DNA of 64,000 nt from Phenylobacterium conjunctum (GTDB lineage Bacteria > Pseudomonadota > Alphaproteobacteria > Caulobacterales > Caulobacteraceae), in assembly GCF_042679085.1 (NCBI RefSeq), contig NZ_JBHTLQ010000005.1:83685-147684 (forward strand). Reading direction: 5' to 3'. Positions 52,408-61,097 of this stretch are shown here, one piece after another. Position numbers and translations under genes: made by a program. Positions within the stretch are counted from its first letter, which is position 1. The number at the start of each line of letters is the position of its first letter. Below the pieces are notes generated by a model. It worked only from the letters and a program-made list of their open reading frames with translations, ran no database searches and was not told the origin of the DNA.

Positions 52408-52778
52408 AGCTTCAGGGTCCCGTCGCGGATCGTCAGGACCGGGCGGATCTCATAGGAGCCCAGGCCGGGATTGGCCTTGGCGAGGTCGCGGGCCAGCTTC
52501 AGGGCGCCGTCCAGGTCGTCGCAGTCGACCACATAGAAGCCCAGCAACTGCTCCTTGGTTTCAGCGAAGGGGCCGTCCAGCACAATGGGCTCGTCGCCGT
52601 TCTTGCGCAGGGTGGTGGCGGTGGTGGTCGGCATCAGTCGGGCGACCGGTCCCATGCGGGCGGCCTGGACATAGGGTTCCTGGACCGCCCACAGGGCTTC
52701 CATCACCTTGTCTTCCTCGGCCTTGGACCAGGCGCCCACCGAGGCTTCGTCGTTGTAACAGAGGATGGCGTACAACAT
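52404..52778 (-). CDS. DGPF/YCII-domain protein, ECF42 partner
   Basis: A 124-residue YCII-related protein with the literal motif VLDGPFAETKEQLLGFYVVD that names the DGPF family. These genes flank ECF42 sigma factors and are probable members or modulators of their regulon. The start follows TGGAGAC. It is cotranscribed with the sigma gene. Confidence 0.88.
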   Translation of the reverse strand: MLYAILCYNDEASVGAWSKAEEDKVMEALWAVQEPYVQAARMGPVARLMPTTTATTLRKNGDEPIVLDGPFAETKEQLLGFYVVDCDDLDGALKLARDLAKANPGLGSYEIRPVLTIRDGTLKL

Positions 52779-52821
52779 GGGCGTCTCCAGGTCGGGCTTG
52801 CGCCTCTGCTGGAACGACGCA

Positions 52822-52859
52822 CGGGGCCGGCGGGCGCCGACAGGCCCCGCGGATTTTTT
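52822..52859 (+). terminator. GC-rich hairpin with T-tract at the end of the cyclophilin gene
   Basis: The stem CGGGGCC (52822-52828) / GGCCCCG (52843-52849) is followed on the plus strand by CGGA and six T. No plus-strand gene ends here; the minus-strand cyclophilin stops right at the T-tract. It may terminate that gene as an imperfect bidirectional terminator or stop antisense transcription. Confidence 0.45.
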
Positions 52860-53584
52860 CAGCTGATGCGGCGGGCCTTCATGGGGACCGGCGTCTTGAA
52901 CATCTCGCCCTTCATCACTCCGACCCCGGCGGTGGGCGAGCGCGGCAGGCCCATCATCTTCTGCACCACGTCCATGCCCTGGACCACATAGCCGAAGGCC
53001 GCGAAGCCGGCGTTGTCGCCCTTGGCCTTGGGATTGGCGTCCAGATAGGTCTGGTCGCCCACGCAGATGAAGAAGTCCGAGGTCGCGGTGCCCGGGGCGT
53101 GCCGGCCCAGGGAGATGGCCCCATCGGTGTGCGACAGGCCCGTCTTCGTGGTGCTCTCGTGCGGGATGGGCTTGAGCACGTACTTCGGGTCGTTCTGCAA
53201 GCCGCCCTGCAGCATGCCGTAGTCGGTCATCCCCGGCGGGTGCGAGGCCCGGTAGAAGGTCGCGTGGCTCATCCGGCCTTCGTCGACATAGCGCAGGAAG
53301 TTGCCGGCGGTGATCGGCGCCTTGTCCTTGTAGAGCTCCAGGATGATCACCCCGTGGACGGTGGTCAGCGCCACCCGGACGCGCCCCTTGGGCGTTGGCG
53401 GCAGGGGCGGCGGACCGGCGGTGATGGTTGCCGCGGCTGGCGGCGGAGTCGCTGCGGCCGGAGCCGGGGCGGGGGCAGGGGGCGTCACCGCGGGGGCTGT
53501 CGGCGGCGCGGCCTCCAGCGTCTGGGCGAGGGCGGGCGCGGCGGTGAGCGCGGCGGCGGCGGCGATGAAACTGCGGCGATCCAT
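52859..53584 (-). CDS. Exported cyclophilin-type peptidyl-prolyl isomerase
   Basis: A 241-residue protein with an RR-type signal (MDRRSFIAAA, cleavage near PALAQT), a Pro/Ala-rich linker of about 45 residues, then a cyclophilin domain (ILELYKDKAPITAGNFLRYV, FYRASHPPG, SDFFICVGDQ, AAFGYVVQGMDVVQKM). It helps fold periplasmic proteins. The pattern departs from classic cyclophilin (ATSDFFI in place of NGSQFFI), so activity may be reduced. Confidence 0.87.
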   Translation of the reverse strand: MDRRSFIAAAAALTAAPALAQTLEAAPPTAPAVTPPAPAPAPAAATPPPAAATITAGPPPLPPTPKGRVRVALTTVHGVIILELYKDKAPITAGNFLRYVDEGRMSHATFYRASHPPGMTDYGMLQGGLQNDPKYVLKPIPHESTTKTGLSHTDGAISLGRHAPGTATSDFFICVGDQTYLDANPKAKGDNAGFAAFGYVVQGMDVVQKMMGLPRSPTAGVGVMKGEMFKTPVPMKARRIS

Positions 53585-53619
53585 CAGGAGAGCTTAGCGC
53601 CCAGAACCCCTCACCCCAA

Positions 53620-53646
53620 CCCTCTCCCCGCACGTGGGGAGGGGGA
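53620..53646. repeat. Degenerate copy of the 2437-2462 palindrome
   Basis: CCCTCTCCCCG, CACGT and then GGGGAGGGGG form an imperfect dyad, preceded by ACCCCTCACCCCAA. It lies between the cyclophilin and DUF4188 genes. The shared arm with the palindrome at 2437 suggests a dispersed extragenic repeat. Confidence 0.5.
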
Positions 53647-53654
53647 GGCGTTCG

Positions 53655-54131
53655 TCAGTGCGCGGCCATCCGCAGGCGGGCGTCCTTGCGGGCGCCGATG
53701 GCGTCCTTGATCTCGCCGGCCATGCCCAGGCCAAATCGGGGCATGTTGTTGTAGACGTTCTCGTAGGCGCCGGCCTTCACGACATAGGTCTCGTGCCAGA
53801 TGCCGACGTCGCCGTTGGAGCCCACGGCCTTGTTGAAGGCCTGCCAGGCCGGCAGGTGGGCGGCGTCTCGGTTGCGGGCGTAGGCCTCCAGGTCGTCGAA
53901 GCTGCGCCAGTACTGGACCACCAGGATGTCGGGGAAGCCCGCGTGGGTTCGGGCGTGCAGCAGGCCGAGCTCGGGCTTGTGGCCCAGTTCGATCAGCATC
54001 TTGGGCATGGCGTTGGCCACCGGCCACCACCGCCAGAACTTCCAGGGCTTGTTGATGCGCATGCCGATCAGGAAGACCACGAAGTCGCCCTCGAGCTCGG
54101 CGCAGACCCGGTTGGCGATGATGTCGGCCAT
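53655..54131 (-). CDS. DUF4188-family protein
   Basis: A 158-residue protein of the DUF4188 type. FVVFLIGMRINKPWKFWRWW at the start and VQYWRSFDDLEAYARN and VGIWHETYVV later suggest an alpha-beta barrel like small monooxygenases. The enzymatic role is not known. The start MADIIANR follows GGGAGG. TTACGGCGTA lies 18 bp upstream. Confidence 0.75.
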   Translation of the reverse strand: MADIIANRVCAELEGDFVVFLIGMRINKPWKFWRWWPVANAMPKMLIELGHKPELGLLHARTHAGFPDILVVQYWRSFDDLEAYARNRDAAHLPAWQAFNKAVGSNGDVGIWHETYVVKAGAYENVYNNMPRFGLGMAGEIKDAIGARKDARLRMAAH

Positions 54132-54148
54132 GTCGGCCTCCCGTGAAT

Positions 54149-54158
54149 TTACGGCGTA
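54149..54158. promoter_or_regulatory. TTACGNCGTA-type operator, copy 1
   Basis: TTACGGCGTA, 18 bp before the DUF4188 start. It is closely related to TTACGCCGTAA at 58109-58119 upstream of the oxidoreductase gene. Confidence 0.35.
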
Positions 54159-54265
54159 CGCTATAGGGTCGTGGCTGATGCGCAAGGTCCGGCTACCCAA
54201 ATCCAGCCTTGCGGCGCAGGGCCTGAGGCGCCAGTTTCCGCCCCTTCTTTGACAACAGGTGATCC

Positions 54266-55642
54266 ATGACCCCCTCGGAGGTCCCCGCGTCCTCCCAGGC
54301 GGAAGGGCGCATCTCGTCTGTCCGCGCCGACCTGTTCGACCTGTGGGGTCTGGCCTGGCCGGTGGTGCTGTCGCGCCTGGGCATCATGGCCATGGGCCTG
54401 TGCGACGCCATCGTCGTGGGCCGCTATTCGGCGCGTGAGCTCGGCTACCATGCGTTGGCGTGGGCGCCGACCAGTGTCGTTGTGACCATGTCCGTCGGCC
54501 TGCTGGCCGGCGTCCAGGTGATGACCGCCCGCGCCGTGGGGCAGGGACGGCGCAATGACACCGGCGCGGTGTTGCGGCGGGGGCTGAAGTACAGCCTGTG
54601 GATCGGCGCGATCTCGACCCTCATCACCGTGCTGGGCGGGCCGGCCTTCCTGCATGTGCTGGGCCTGGAGAAGGACCTGGCGGACGGGGCGACCCGACCG
54701 CTGATCGTCTTCGCCTTCTCCCTGCCGGGCTATGCGATCAGCGTCGCCGCCAGCCTGTGGCTGGAGGGCCTGTCGCGGCCCAAGCCCGCCGCCGCCCTGA
54801 TGTGGGTGGCCAACGGCGTGAACCTGGTGGTCGACCTGTTGCTGGTGCCGGGGACCTTCGGCCTGCCGGCCCTGGGCGCGACGGGCGGGGCCTGGGCGAC
54901 CACCATCGCCCGGACCTTCCTGGCGGTGGGGCTGCTGGCCTACATCGCCCGCATGCCGGAGGCGCGTGAGCTCGGGGTCTTCACCAAGCCCGAGAAGAAC
55001 CTGGCCGCCGAGACTGAGCAGCGGCGCATCGGCTTTGGAGCCGGGGCGTCCAACTTCTTCGAGGTGGCGTCCTTCGCCAGCATGAACGTCTTCGCCGGCT
55101 GGATCGGCGGCTTGGCGGTGGCGTCCTGGGCGATCACCCTGAATGTGGCGGCCATCGTTTTCATGGTCCCGCTGGGGCTGTCCACCGCGGCGGCGGTGAT
55201 GGTCGGGCGCGCCTATGGGGCCAGGGACTATCGCGCCATCGACCGGGCGGCCGTGGTCGCCTTCGGGGTGACGGCGGTGTTCGGCGTGCTGGCGATGCTC
55301 ATCGTCGGCCTGGGGGCGGGCCCCATCGCCGCCGGCTATACCGGCGACGCCGCGACCCTGGCCCTGGCGGTTCCGGCCGTGGCCCTGTCGGCCCTGATGT
55401 TCGTGCCGGACGCGCTGCAGGTGGTCTGCGCCCAGGCGCTGCGGGCCCGTGGCGATGTCTGGGTGCCCACCATCACCCACCTGGCGAGCTATGTGGTGGT
55501 GATGGCGCCGCTGGCCTGGTTCCTGGCCCTGCCGATGAAGCTGGGCCTGGCCGGGATTGTCTGGGCGGTGATCGCGGCCAGCTTCCTGTCGGCCGGCCTG
55601 TTGCTCACCCGGTTCTGGAGATTGAGCGTAATCAACGCTTAA
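54266..55642 (+). CDS. MATE-family efflux transporter
   Basis: A 458-residue MATE antiporter with 12 membrane helices in two similar halves. LAWPVVLSRLGIMAMGLCDA opens helix 1, and PLGLSTAAAVMVGRAYGARD marks the second half. These pumps export drugs or cationic metabolites using Na+ or H+. It is probably monocistronic; the VanZ-like gene follows after 47 bases. Confidence 0.92.
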   Translation: MTPSEVPASSQAEGRISSVRADLFDLWGLAWPVVLSRLGIMAMGLCDAIVVGRYSARELGYHALAWAPTSVVVTMSVGLLAGVQVMTARAVGQGRRNDTGAVLRRGLKYSLWIGAISTLITVLGGPAFLHVLGLEKDLADGATRPLIVFAFSLPGYAISVAASLWLEGLSRPKPAAALMWVANGVNLVVDLLLVPGTFGLPALGATGGAWATTIARTFLAVGLLAYIARMPEARELGVFTKPEKNLAAETEQRRIGFGAGASNFFEVASFASMNVFAGWIGGLAVASWAITLNVAAIVFMVPLGLSTAAAVMVGRAYGARDYRAIDRAAVVAFGVTAVFGVLAMLIVGLGAGPIAAGYTGDAATLALAVPAVALSALMFVPDALQVVCAQALRARGDVWVPTITHLASYVVVMAPLAWFLALPMKLGLAGIVWAVIAASFLSAGLLLTRFWRLSVINA

Positions 55643-55689
55643 GCCTGTTGGTGAACCGCGGATTCAAGGCTCGGCGCTAGAACCCGGGC

Positions 55690-56097
55690 ATGACCTCGAC
55701 GCGCAACCGCGACATCGCCCGCTCAATCCTGGCCGGCCTGGGCCTCATCCTGGCGATCGCCATGCTGGGCCCGTTCCAGGGCGTGGAGCACGATCTGGTG
55801 CCTTGGGACAAGGCGGGCCACTTCCTGGCCTTCTATGTGACCACGGCCCTGATGTACGTGGCCTTTCCCACTCGCAGGCGCTTCGACCTGTCGTGCCTGA
55901 TGGCGTTCATCGGCGTGGGCAGCGAGATCGCCCAGTACCTAGTCGGCCGCGATTGCGCCTTCGGCGATGTGCTGGCCGACATGTGCGGCGCCTTCGCCCT
56001 GTACCTGCCGGTGCTGCTCGACGACCTGCGGCGTCCGGCCCAGCTGGAGCGCCGCCGTCGTGGGGCGAGCGCCGTCAGCCAGATTGTTGAGGCCTGA
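55690..56097 (+). CDS. VanZ-like small membrane protein
   Basis: A 135-residue protein with four hydrophobic segments and VanZ-like features (DKAGHFLAFYVTTALMYVAF, GVGSEIAQYLVGRDCAFGDV, LADMCGAFAL). VanZ proteins affect envelope-active antibiotic susceptibility, but the mechanism is unknown. It is convergent with the next gene, with no gap. Confidence 0.8.
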   Translation: MTSTRNRDIARSILAGLGLILAIAMLGPFQGVEHDLVPWDKAGHFLAFYVTTALMYVAFPTRRRFDLSCLMAFIGVGSEIAQYLVGRDCAFGDVLADMCGAFALYLPVLLDDLRRPAQLERRRRGASAVSQIVEA

Positions 56098-57009
56098 TCA
56101 GGCCTTCGCGGCCTCGACCCCCAGGATCCAGCCCTCTTCCGCCTCGGCCGCCGCCAGGATCTCCGGCGTCGCGCCAGCGGGCGGGCCGAACACCGCCCCC
56201 AGCTTGCCGGCCTCGTCCAGGCGGGCGAAATGCTCAGCGGTCACGCGCACTTGGGCCAGGTCCTTCACCTCGCCCGGACCGGGCTGGGCCTTGTAGAGCG
56301 ACGGCCAGACCTCGGTGGTGACCACGTCAACACCAGCCAGATCAGCCTCGGTCAGCGGCTTGAACCCGAACTCGAAGGGCCAGGCCTTGACGCCCTCGCC
56401 ACGGGTCAGCTTCAGGCGGCGCACGAAGGGAATGCCCAGGATCGCCTGACCGCCCACGGAGCCGTTGTAATAGAGCTTCCAGATCGAGGCTGCGCCCTTG
56501 GCGGCCTGGTCGGCGTAGCGGTACTCGGGCAGGTCGTCCGGACCATGCTCGCGAGTGCGCTTGGGCTGCAGGGTGGTCAGGGCGTCCTTCGGCGGACAGC
56601 CCCAGAACGGGAAGGGCCCGCCGGTCATGCGGCGGTTGATCTCCGAGCCGACCCCGAAGCGGTTGTTGGTGTTGTCGGCCTTGTCCTTGACCATCTTGTC
56701 CAGCTGGTCCCAGGCCGCGCGCCAGGGCGCATCGCCGGGCAGGCTCAGGGCCTGTTGGAAGCCGCGCGGAAAACCCAGCGGGAAGTCAAAGCCCAGCAGG
56801 CAGCGCTCATTGCGCTTCTTGAAGTCGTCCAGCAGGGCGTTGAGCTTCTTCTCGGCCTCGGCCCGGGTGGGCGGATTGAAGGCCTCGAAGGTCAGCCGGA
56901 AGCGGACGTCGCGCTTCAGCACCCCGATCCACACCGAATCCGCGCCGGTGGACGGCTTGGCCGCGGCGCTCCAGTCGACGATCACATAGGCGCTGAACAG
57001 TCGGGACAC
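56098..57009 (-). CDS. Conserved hypothetical protein (possible DUF429/RNase H-fold)
   Basis: A 303-residue soluble protein. The N-terminal AYVIVDWSAAAKPSTGADSV and LLGFDFPLGFPRGF are reminiscent of the DUF429/RNase H-like fold, but I cannot assign a family with confidence. Several conserved-looking stretches (EINRRMTGGPFPFWGCPPKD, TTEVWPSLYK) suggest an enzyme. No signal peptide. Confidence 0.65.
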   Translation of the reverse strand: MSRLFSAYVIVDWSAAAKPSTGADSVWIGVLKRDVRFRLTFEAFNPPTRAEAEKKLNALLDDFKKRNERCLLGFDFPLGFPRGFQQALSLPGDAPWRAAWDQLDKMVKDKADNTNNRFGVGSEINRRMTGGPFPFWGCPPKDALTTLQPKRTREHGPDDLPEYRYADQAAKGAASIWKLYYNGSVGGQAILGIPFVRRLKLTRGEGVKAWPFEFGFKPLTEADLAGVDVVTTEVWPSLYKAQPGPGEVKDLAQVRVTAEHFARLDEAGKLGAVFGPPAGATPEILAAAEAEEGWILGVEAAKA

Positions 57010-57090
57010 GGGTACAGGCTCCGGGGAAGGACGAAGCGGCTTTTAGCCTCTCCGGCTTCCCCGGCCAACGCCCGTCAGGCGCTGGAGCCC

Positions 57091-58089
57091 CTAGAGTTTC
57101 ACCAGCATCTTGCCGAAGTTCTCGCCCGCGAAGAGGCCCAGGAAGGCTTCGGGCGCGCGCTCGATGCCCTCCTTGACGGTCTCCTTCCACTTCAGCTTGC
57201 CGGCGGCGTGCCAGCCGGCCAGGTCCTTGGCGAAGTCGCTCATCATGTCCCAGTGGTTGGAGACGATGAAGCCTTCCAGGCGCAGGCTCTTGCCCACGGC
57301 CAGGATGATGTTGCGCGGGCCGACCGGCGGGGTGGTGGCGTTGTACTGGCTGATCATGCCGCACAGGGCGAAGCGGGCGAACGGATTGGCGACGGTGATC
57401 GCCGCCTCCAGGTGGTCGCCGCCGACATTCTCGAAATAGACGTCGACGCCTTCCGGCGCGGCTCGCTGCAGGGCCGCCGTCAGGTCGGCCTCGGCCTTGT
57501 AGTCGATGGCCTCGTCGACCCCGAGCTCCTTCAGGAAGGCGACCTTCTCAGCGCCGCCGGCCGAGGCGATGACCTTGTGGCCCTTCAGCTTGGCGATCTG
57601 GCAGACCATGGAGCCGACGGCGCCCGCGCCGCCGGAGACGAACACCACGTCGCCGGGCTTGAGGGCGGCGATGCGCAGCAGGCCGGCATAGGCCGTCAGG
57701 CCCGGCATGCCGGCCACGCCCAGGAAGGCCTGGGGCGGCAGGCCGTGGGTCTCCAGCTTGGTGACGCTCGAGGCCGGAGCCGTGAAGCCCTCGCGCCAGC
57801 CGAACATGGACTGGACCAGGTCGCCGACCTTCAGCGACGGATCGTTGGAGGCGACCACCTCGCCGATGGCGCCGCCTTCCATGGCTTTGCCGAGCGCGAA
57901 GGGCGGGGTGTAGGACTTCACGTCGTTCATGCGGCCGCGCATGTAGGGGTCGACGGTCATCCAGGTGTTGCGGACCTGGACCTCGCCGGGACCCGGCGCC
58001 GGCAGCTCGACGCTGGCCAGCTCGAAATTGTCGGCGGTCGGCAGGCCCACAGGGCGGCTCTTCAGGCGGATCTCGCGGATCGTGGTCAT
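57091..58089 (-). CDS. NADP-dependent medium-chain oxidoreductase (CurA/prostaglandin reductase type)
   Basis: A 332-residue zinc-free medium-chain reductase that would reduce alpha,beta-unsaturated carbonyls with NADPH. WMTVDPYMRGRM, LGVAGMPGLTAY, GGAGAVGSMVCQIAKLKG and VDVYFENVGGDHLEA are diagnostic. The start follows GGGAGG. TTACGCCGTAA lies 20 bp upstream. Confidence 0.92.
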   Translation of the reverse strand: MTTIREIRLKSRPVGLPTADNFELASVELPAPGPGEVQVRNTWMTVDPYMRGRMNDVKSYTPPFALGKAMEGGAIGEVVASNDPSLKVGDLVQSMFGWREGFTAPASSVTKLETHGLPPQAFLGVAGMPGLTAYAGLLRIAALKPGDVVFVSGGAGAVGSMVCQIAKLKGHKVIASAGGAEKVAFLKELGVDEAIDYKAEADLTAALQRAAPEGVDVYFENVGGDHLEAAITVANPFARFALCGMISQYNATTPPVGPRNIILAVGKSLRLEGFIVSNHWDMMSDFAKDLAGWHAAGKLKWKETVKEGIERAPEAFLGLFAGENFGKMLVKL

Positions 58090-58108
58090 GGTGTCCTCCC
58101 ACATCTGT

Positions 58109-58119
58109 TTACGCCGTAA
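58109..58119. promoter_or_regulatory. TTACGNCGTAA-type operator, copy 2
   Basis: TTACGCCGTAA, 20 bp upstream of the oxidoreductase ATG; a TetR-type dyad. Related to the site at 54149-54158. Confidence 0.4.
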
Positions 58120-58212
58120 GCGGCGCTCGAACGGCTGTTTAAACCCTGCCTCAGGTGGCGTCGAGGGCGTCGCAATGCTAGGCGCGGACCCAACGGAACT
58201 TGGAGCGGTCAC

Positions 58213-59130
58213 ATGGGTGAGTCCTTGCGCGGCGGCGTGATCGGGGCGGGCGTCTTCGGCGGCTACCATGCGCGCCAGTACGCCAATGCTGAGGGCGCGA
58301 CTCTGGTGGCGGTCTATGATCCCGTCCTGGCCCGCGCCGCCGAGGTGGCGGACCGCCATGGCGCCCAGGCCTTTGACGACCTGGACGCCTTCCTGGCGGC
58401 GGTGGATGTAGTGACGGTGGCCTCGCCGGCCATCTATCACGCCGACGGCGCGGTCGCGGCCCTGAAGGCCGGCAAGCCGATCTATGTGGAAAAGCCCCTG
58501 GCGGTGTCCCTGCGCGACGCCGACCGGATCATAGACGAGGCCGCCGCCCGCAAGCTCGTGGTCGCCTGCGGCCACCAGGAGCGTGTGGTGTTCGGCGCCA
58601 TCGGCCTGTTCGACATCCCTGAGGCGCCCCTGCGGCTGGAAGCCGTGCGCCAGGGGCCGCAATCCGAGCGCAGCCTGGATGTGTCGGTGGTGCTGGACCT
58701 GATGATCCACGACCTGGACCTGGCGCTGGCCCTGTCGCCGGCCGAGCCCCTGGCGGTGGAGGCTGAGGGCGTCAGCGCCTATAGCGGCGGCTGGGACCAG
58801 GTGAGCGCCGAGGTGACCTTCGCCAACGGCTTCACCGCCCTGTTCGACGCCTCGCGCATGGCCGAGGGGCGCAACCGCACCATGAAGCTGGTCTATCCCT
58901 CCGGCGAACTGGAGATCGATTTCGTGGCGCGGACCTTCCGCAACACCACGGGCTATCCGCTCAATCCCGACTTCGCCGAGACGCCCGGCGCCAAGGACCC
59001 CCTGGGCGCCAGCGTCGGCGCTTTCCTCGGCGCCGTGCGCGGAGATCTGGCGCGCCCGGTGGTGACGCCCCAGGAAGCGGCGCGGGCGCTGGATCTGGCG
59101 CTGGCGGTGGAGCAGGCGCTGGAGGGGTAG
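58213..59130 (+). CDS. Gfo/Idh/MocA-family oxidoreductase
   Basis: A 305-residue NAD(P)-dependent sugar or inositol oxidoreductase-like protein. The Rossmann motif GAGVFGGYHARQ is at residues 9-20, EKPLA near residue 94 and the C-terminal substrate domain has DLMIHDLDLAL. The substrate is unknown. TGGAGCGG precedes the start. Confidence 0.88.
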   Translation: MGESLRGGVIGAGVFGGYHARQYANAEGATLVAVYDPVLARAAEVADRHGAQAFDDLDAFLAAVDVVTVASPAIYHADGAVAALKAGKPIYVEKPLAVSLRDADRIIDEAAARKLVVACGHQERVVFGAIGLFDIPEAPLRLEAVRQGPQSERSLDVSVVLDLMIHDLDLALALSPAEPLAVEAEGVSAYSGGWDQVSAEVTFANGFTALFDASRMAEGRNRTMKLVYPSGELEIDFVARTFRNTTGYPLNPDFAETPGAKDPLGASVGAFLGAVRGDLARPVVTPQEAARALDLALAVEQALEG

Positions 59131-59206
59131 GTTCCTTCCCACACCTTAGGGGTGGCAATCCAGGCGCGAGCCACTAGCTTCACCTGAACATCTCAGGGAG
59201 CCCGCC

Positions 59207-59683
59207 ATGACCACCGCCTACGACTTCGCCTTCAAGTCCATCGACGGCCAGCCGCTGCCGTTCACGACCTTCAAGGACAAGGTGGTGCTGGTGGTGAACA
59301 CCGCTTCGGCCTGCGGGCTGACGCCGCAGTATGACGGGCTGGAGAAGCTCTATTCGGACTACAAGGACCAGGGCCTTGTGGTGCTGGGCGTGCCCTGCAA
59401 CCAATTCATGGGCCAGGAGCCGGGGACCGAGGCCGAGATCAAGGCCTTCTGCGAGACCCGCTTCAACATCGACTTCCCCCTGACCTCCAAGGAAGACGTG
59501 AAGGGCGACACCGCCCATCCCTTCTACAAGTGGGCGCTGGAGACCCTGGGCGAGTCCGCCGATCCGGCCTGGAACTTCCACAAGCTGCTGGTCGGCAAGG
59601 ACGGCCAACTGATCCGCGCCTTCGGCCCCCGCACCGAGCCCCTGGCCGACGACATCAAGACCGCGGTTGAAGCCGCGCTCTAG
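59207..59683 (+). CDS. Glutathione peroxidase (Cys type)
   Basis: A 158-residue peroxidase. The peroxidatic Cys36 is in NTASACGLTPQYDGLEKLY, and PCNQFMGQEPG with Gln70 and WNFHKLL complete the active site. It detoxifies hydroperoxides using thioredoxin or glutathione. Its stop overlaps the convergent transporter gene by four bases. Confidence 0.94.
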   Translation: MTTAYDFAFKSIDGQPLPFTTFKDKVVLVVNTASACGLTPQYDGLEKLYSDYKDQGLVVLGVPCNQFMGQEPGTEAEIKAFCETRFNIDFPLTSKEDVKGDTAHPFYKWALETLGESADPAWNFHKLLVGKDGQLIRAFGPRTEPLADDIKTAVEAAL

Positions 59684-60954
59684 TCTTCCAAAATGCGGCT
59701 GGTCTTCCGAGTGTCCGGCATCAGGACATAGACGACCAGGGAGGCGGCGATCACCGCGGTGACGTAGGTGTAGAAGCCGCTCTCCATGCCGCGGTGCTTG
59801 AACCACAGGCCCACGGCCTCGGCCGAGCCGCCGAACAGGGCGTTGGCGAAGGAATAGGGCAGGGCGACGCCCAGGGCCCGGATCTCGGCCGGGAACAGCT
59901 CGGCCTTCACCACCCCGTTGACCGAGGAATAGAAGGCGACCAGCACCATGCCGGCGCAGGTGAGCGCCAGGGCCGGCGCGATCTCGTGGGTGCGGGCCAG
60001 GGTCGAGAGCAGTGGCCAGGTCAGCAGGGTTCCTGCGATCCCGAAGGCGATCAGGATGGGCCGGCGGCCGATGCGGTCGGACAGGGCGCCCAACAGCGGA
60101 TTGACCGCCATGAACACCACCAGCCCCACCGCCGTCATCCAGGTGGCGTCGGTCTTCGAGAAGCCCGAGGTGTTGACCAGGAACTTCTGAATGTAGGTGG
60201 TGAAGGTGTAGTAGCCGAGCGTGCCACCGGCGGTCAGGCCCATGACGATCAGGCTCTCGCGCGGGTGGCGGACGATCAGTTTCCAGGTCGTCGCCCGGTC
60301 TTCCGACTTGCCGGTGAAGGCCGGGGTCTCGTGCATGGTCCGCCGCAGCCAGAACACCAGCACCGCGAGCCCGCCGCCGATGAAGAAGGGGATGCGCCAG
60401 CCCCAGGCTTGCAGGTCCTCCGGCGACAGCAGGGCCTGGAGCGCGATCAGGGTGCCGGTGGCCAGGAGCTGGCCGGCGATCAGGGTGGTGTAGAAGATCC
60501 CCGACCAGAAGCCGCGATTATGTCGGGAGGCCATCTCGGCCATGTAGGTGGCGCTGGTGCCGTATTCGCCGCCCATGCTCAGGCCCTGGAGAATGCGGGC
60601 GGCGGTCAGCAGGATGGGGGCGGCGACCCCGATGCGGTCATAGCCGGGCGCCAGCCCGATGATCAGCGAGCCGGCGCACATCAGGCTGATGGACAGGGTC
60701 ATGGCGGCCCGGCGCCCGACCCGGTCGGCGTAGAGGCCCATCAGCCAGGCCCCCACCGGCCGGGCCAGGAAGCCTACGGCGAACACCGCCGCGGCGCTCA
60801 GCAGCTGGGCCGTGCGGTCGCCGGCCGGAAAGAAGACCTTGGCGAAATAGAGGGTGAAGGCGGCGTAGACGAACCAGTCGAAGGTCTCGACCGTATTGCC
60901 CGCCGACCCGGCCAGGATGGAACGCAGCCGCGTGCGCGAACGGTCCGGCGCCAT
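59680..60954 (-). CDS. MFS transporter, metabolite:H+ symporter (MHS) family, KgtP/ShiA-like
   Basis: A 424-residue 12-helix symporter. AGNTVETFDWFVYAAFTLYF at the N-terminus, GLYADRVGRRAAM and LQGLSMGGEYGTSATYMAEM are hallmarks of the MHS family, which transports 2-oxoglutarate, proline/betaine or shikimate. The substrate cannot be fixed from sequence. It is divergent from the LanC-like gene. Confidence 0.9.
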   Translation of the reverse strand: MAPDRSRTRLRSILAGSAGNTVETFDWFVYAAFTLYFAKVFFPAGDRTAQLLSAAAVFAVGFLARPVGAWLMGLYADRVGRRAAMTLSISLMCAGSLIIGLAPGYDRIGVAAPILLTAARILQGLSMGGEYGTSATYMAEMASRHNRGFWSGIFYTTLIAGQLLATGTLIALQALLSPEDLQAWGWRIPFFIGGGLAVLVFWLRRTMHETPAFTGKSEDRATTWKLIVRHPRESLIVMGLTAGGTLGYYTFTTYIQKFLVNTSGFSKTDATWMTAVGLVVFMAVNPLLGALSDRIGRRPILIAFGIAGTLLTWPLLSTLARTHEIAPALALTCAGMVLVAFYSSVNGVVKAELFPAEIRALGVALPYSFANALFGGSAEAVGLWFKHRGMESGFYTYVTAVIAASLVVYVLMPDTRKTSRILED

Positions 60955-61052
60955 GTGTCTCCCCCCAAAGATTGGCCGGGATAGGACCGGTTTTCGTGCG
61001 GGCGTTCAACCGCCGCCTTGACCCTGCCCCTGCGGCAAGGTCAGTGAGGGGC

Positions 61053-61097
61053 ATGACAGAGGCCCGGCCACGGGCCCGATCGGGAGAAACGTCATGA
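61053..61097 (+). CDS. Possible 14-aa leader peptide overlapping the LanC-like start
   Basis: ATG at 61053 after TGAGGGGC opens a 14-codon frame (MTEARPRARSGETS) whose TGA overlaps the LanC ATG (ATGA). This could provide translational coupling. The evidence is limited to the ribosome site and the overlap. Confidence 0.25.
   Translation: MTEARPRARSGETS

Noticed and set aside
57091..59142. A 683-codon minus-strand frame spanning the oxidoreductase and the Gfo/Idh/MocA gene
   Set aside because: Only the first-described 332-residue oxidoreductase (57091-58089) has family motifs and a ribosome site; the upstream part is antisense to a clear plus-strand gene in a GC-rich genome where such open frames are common.
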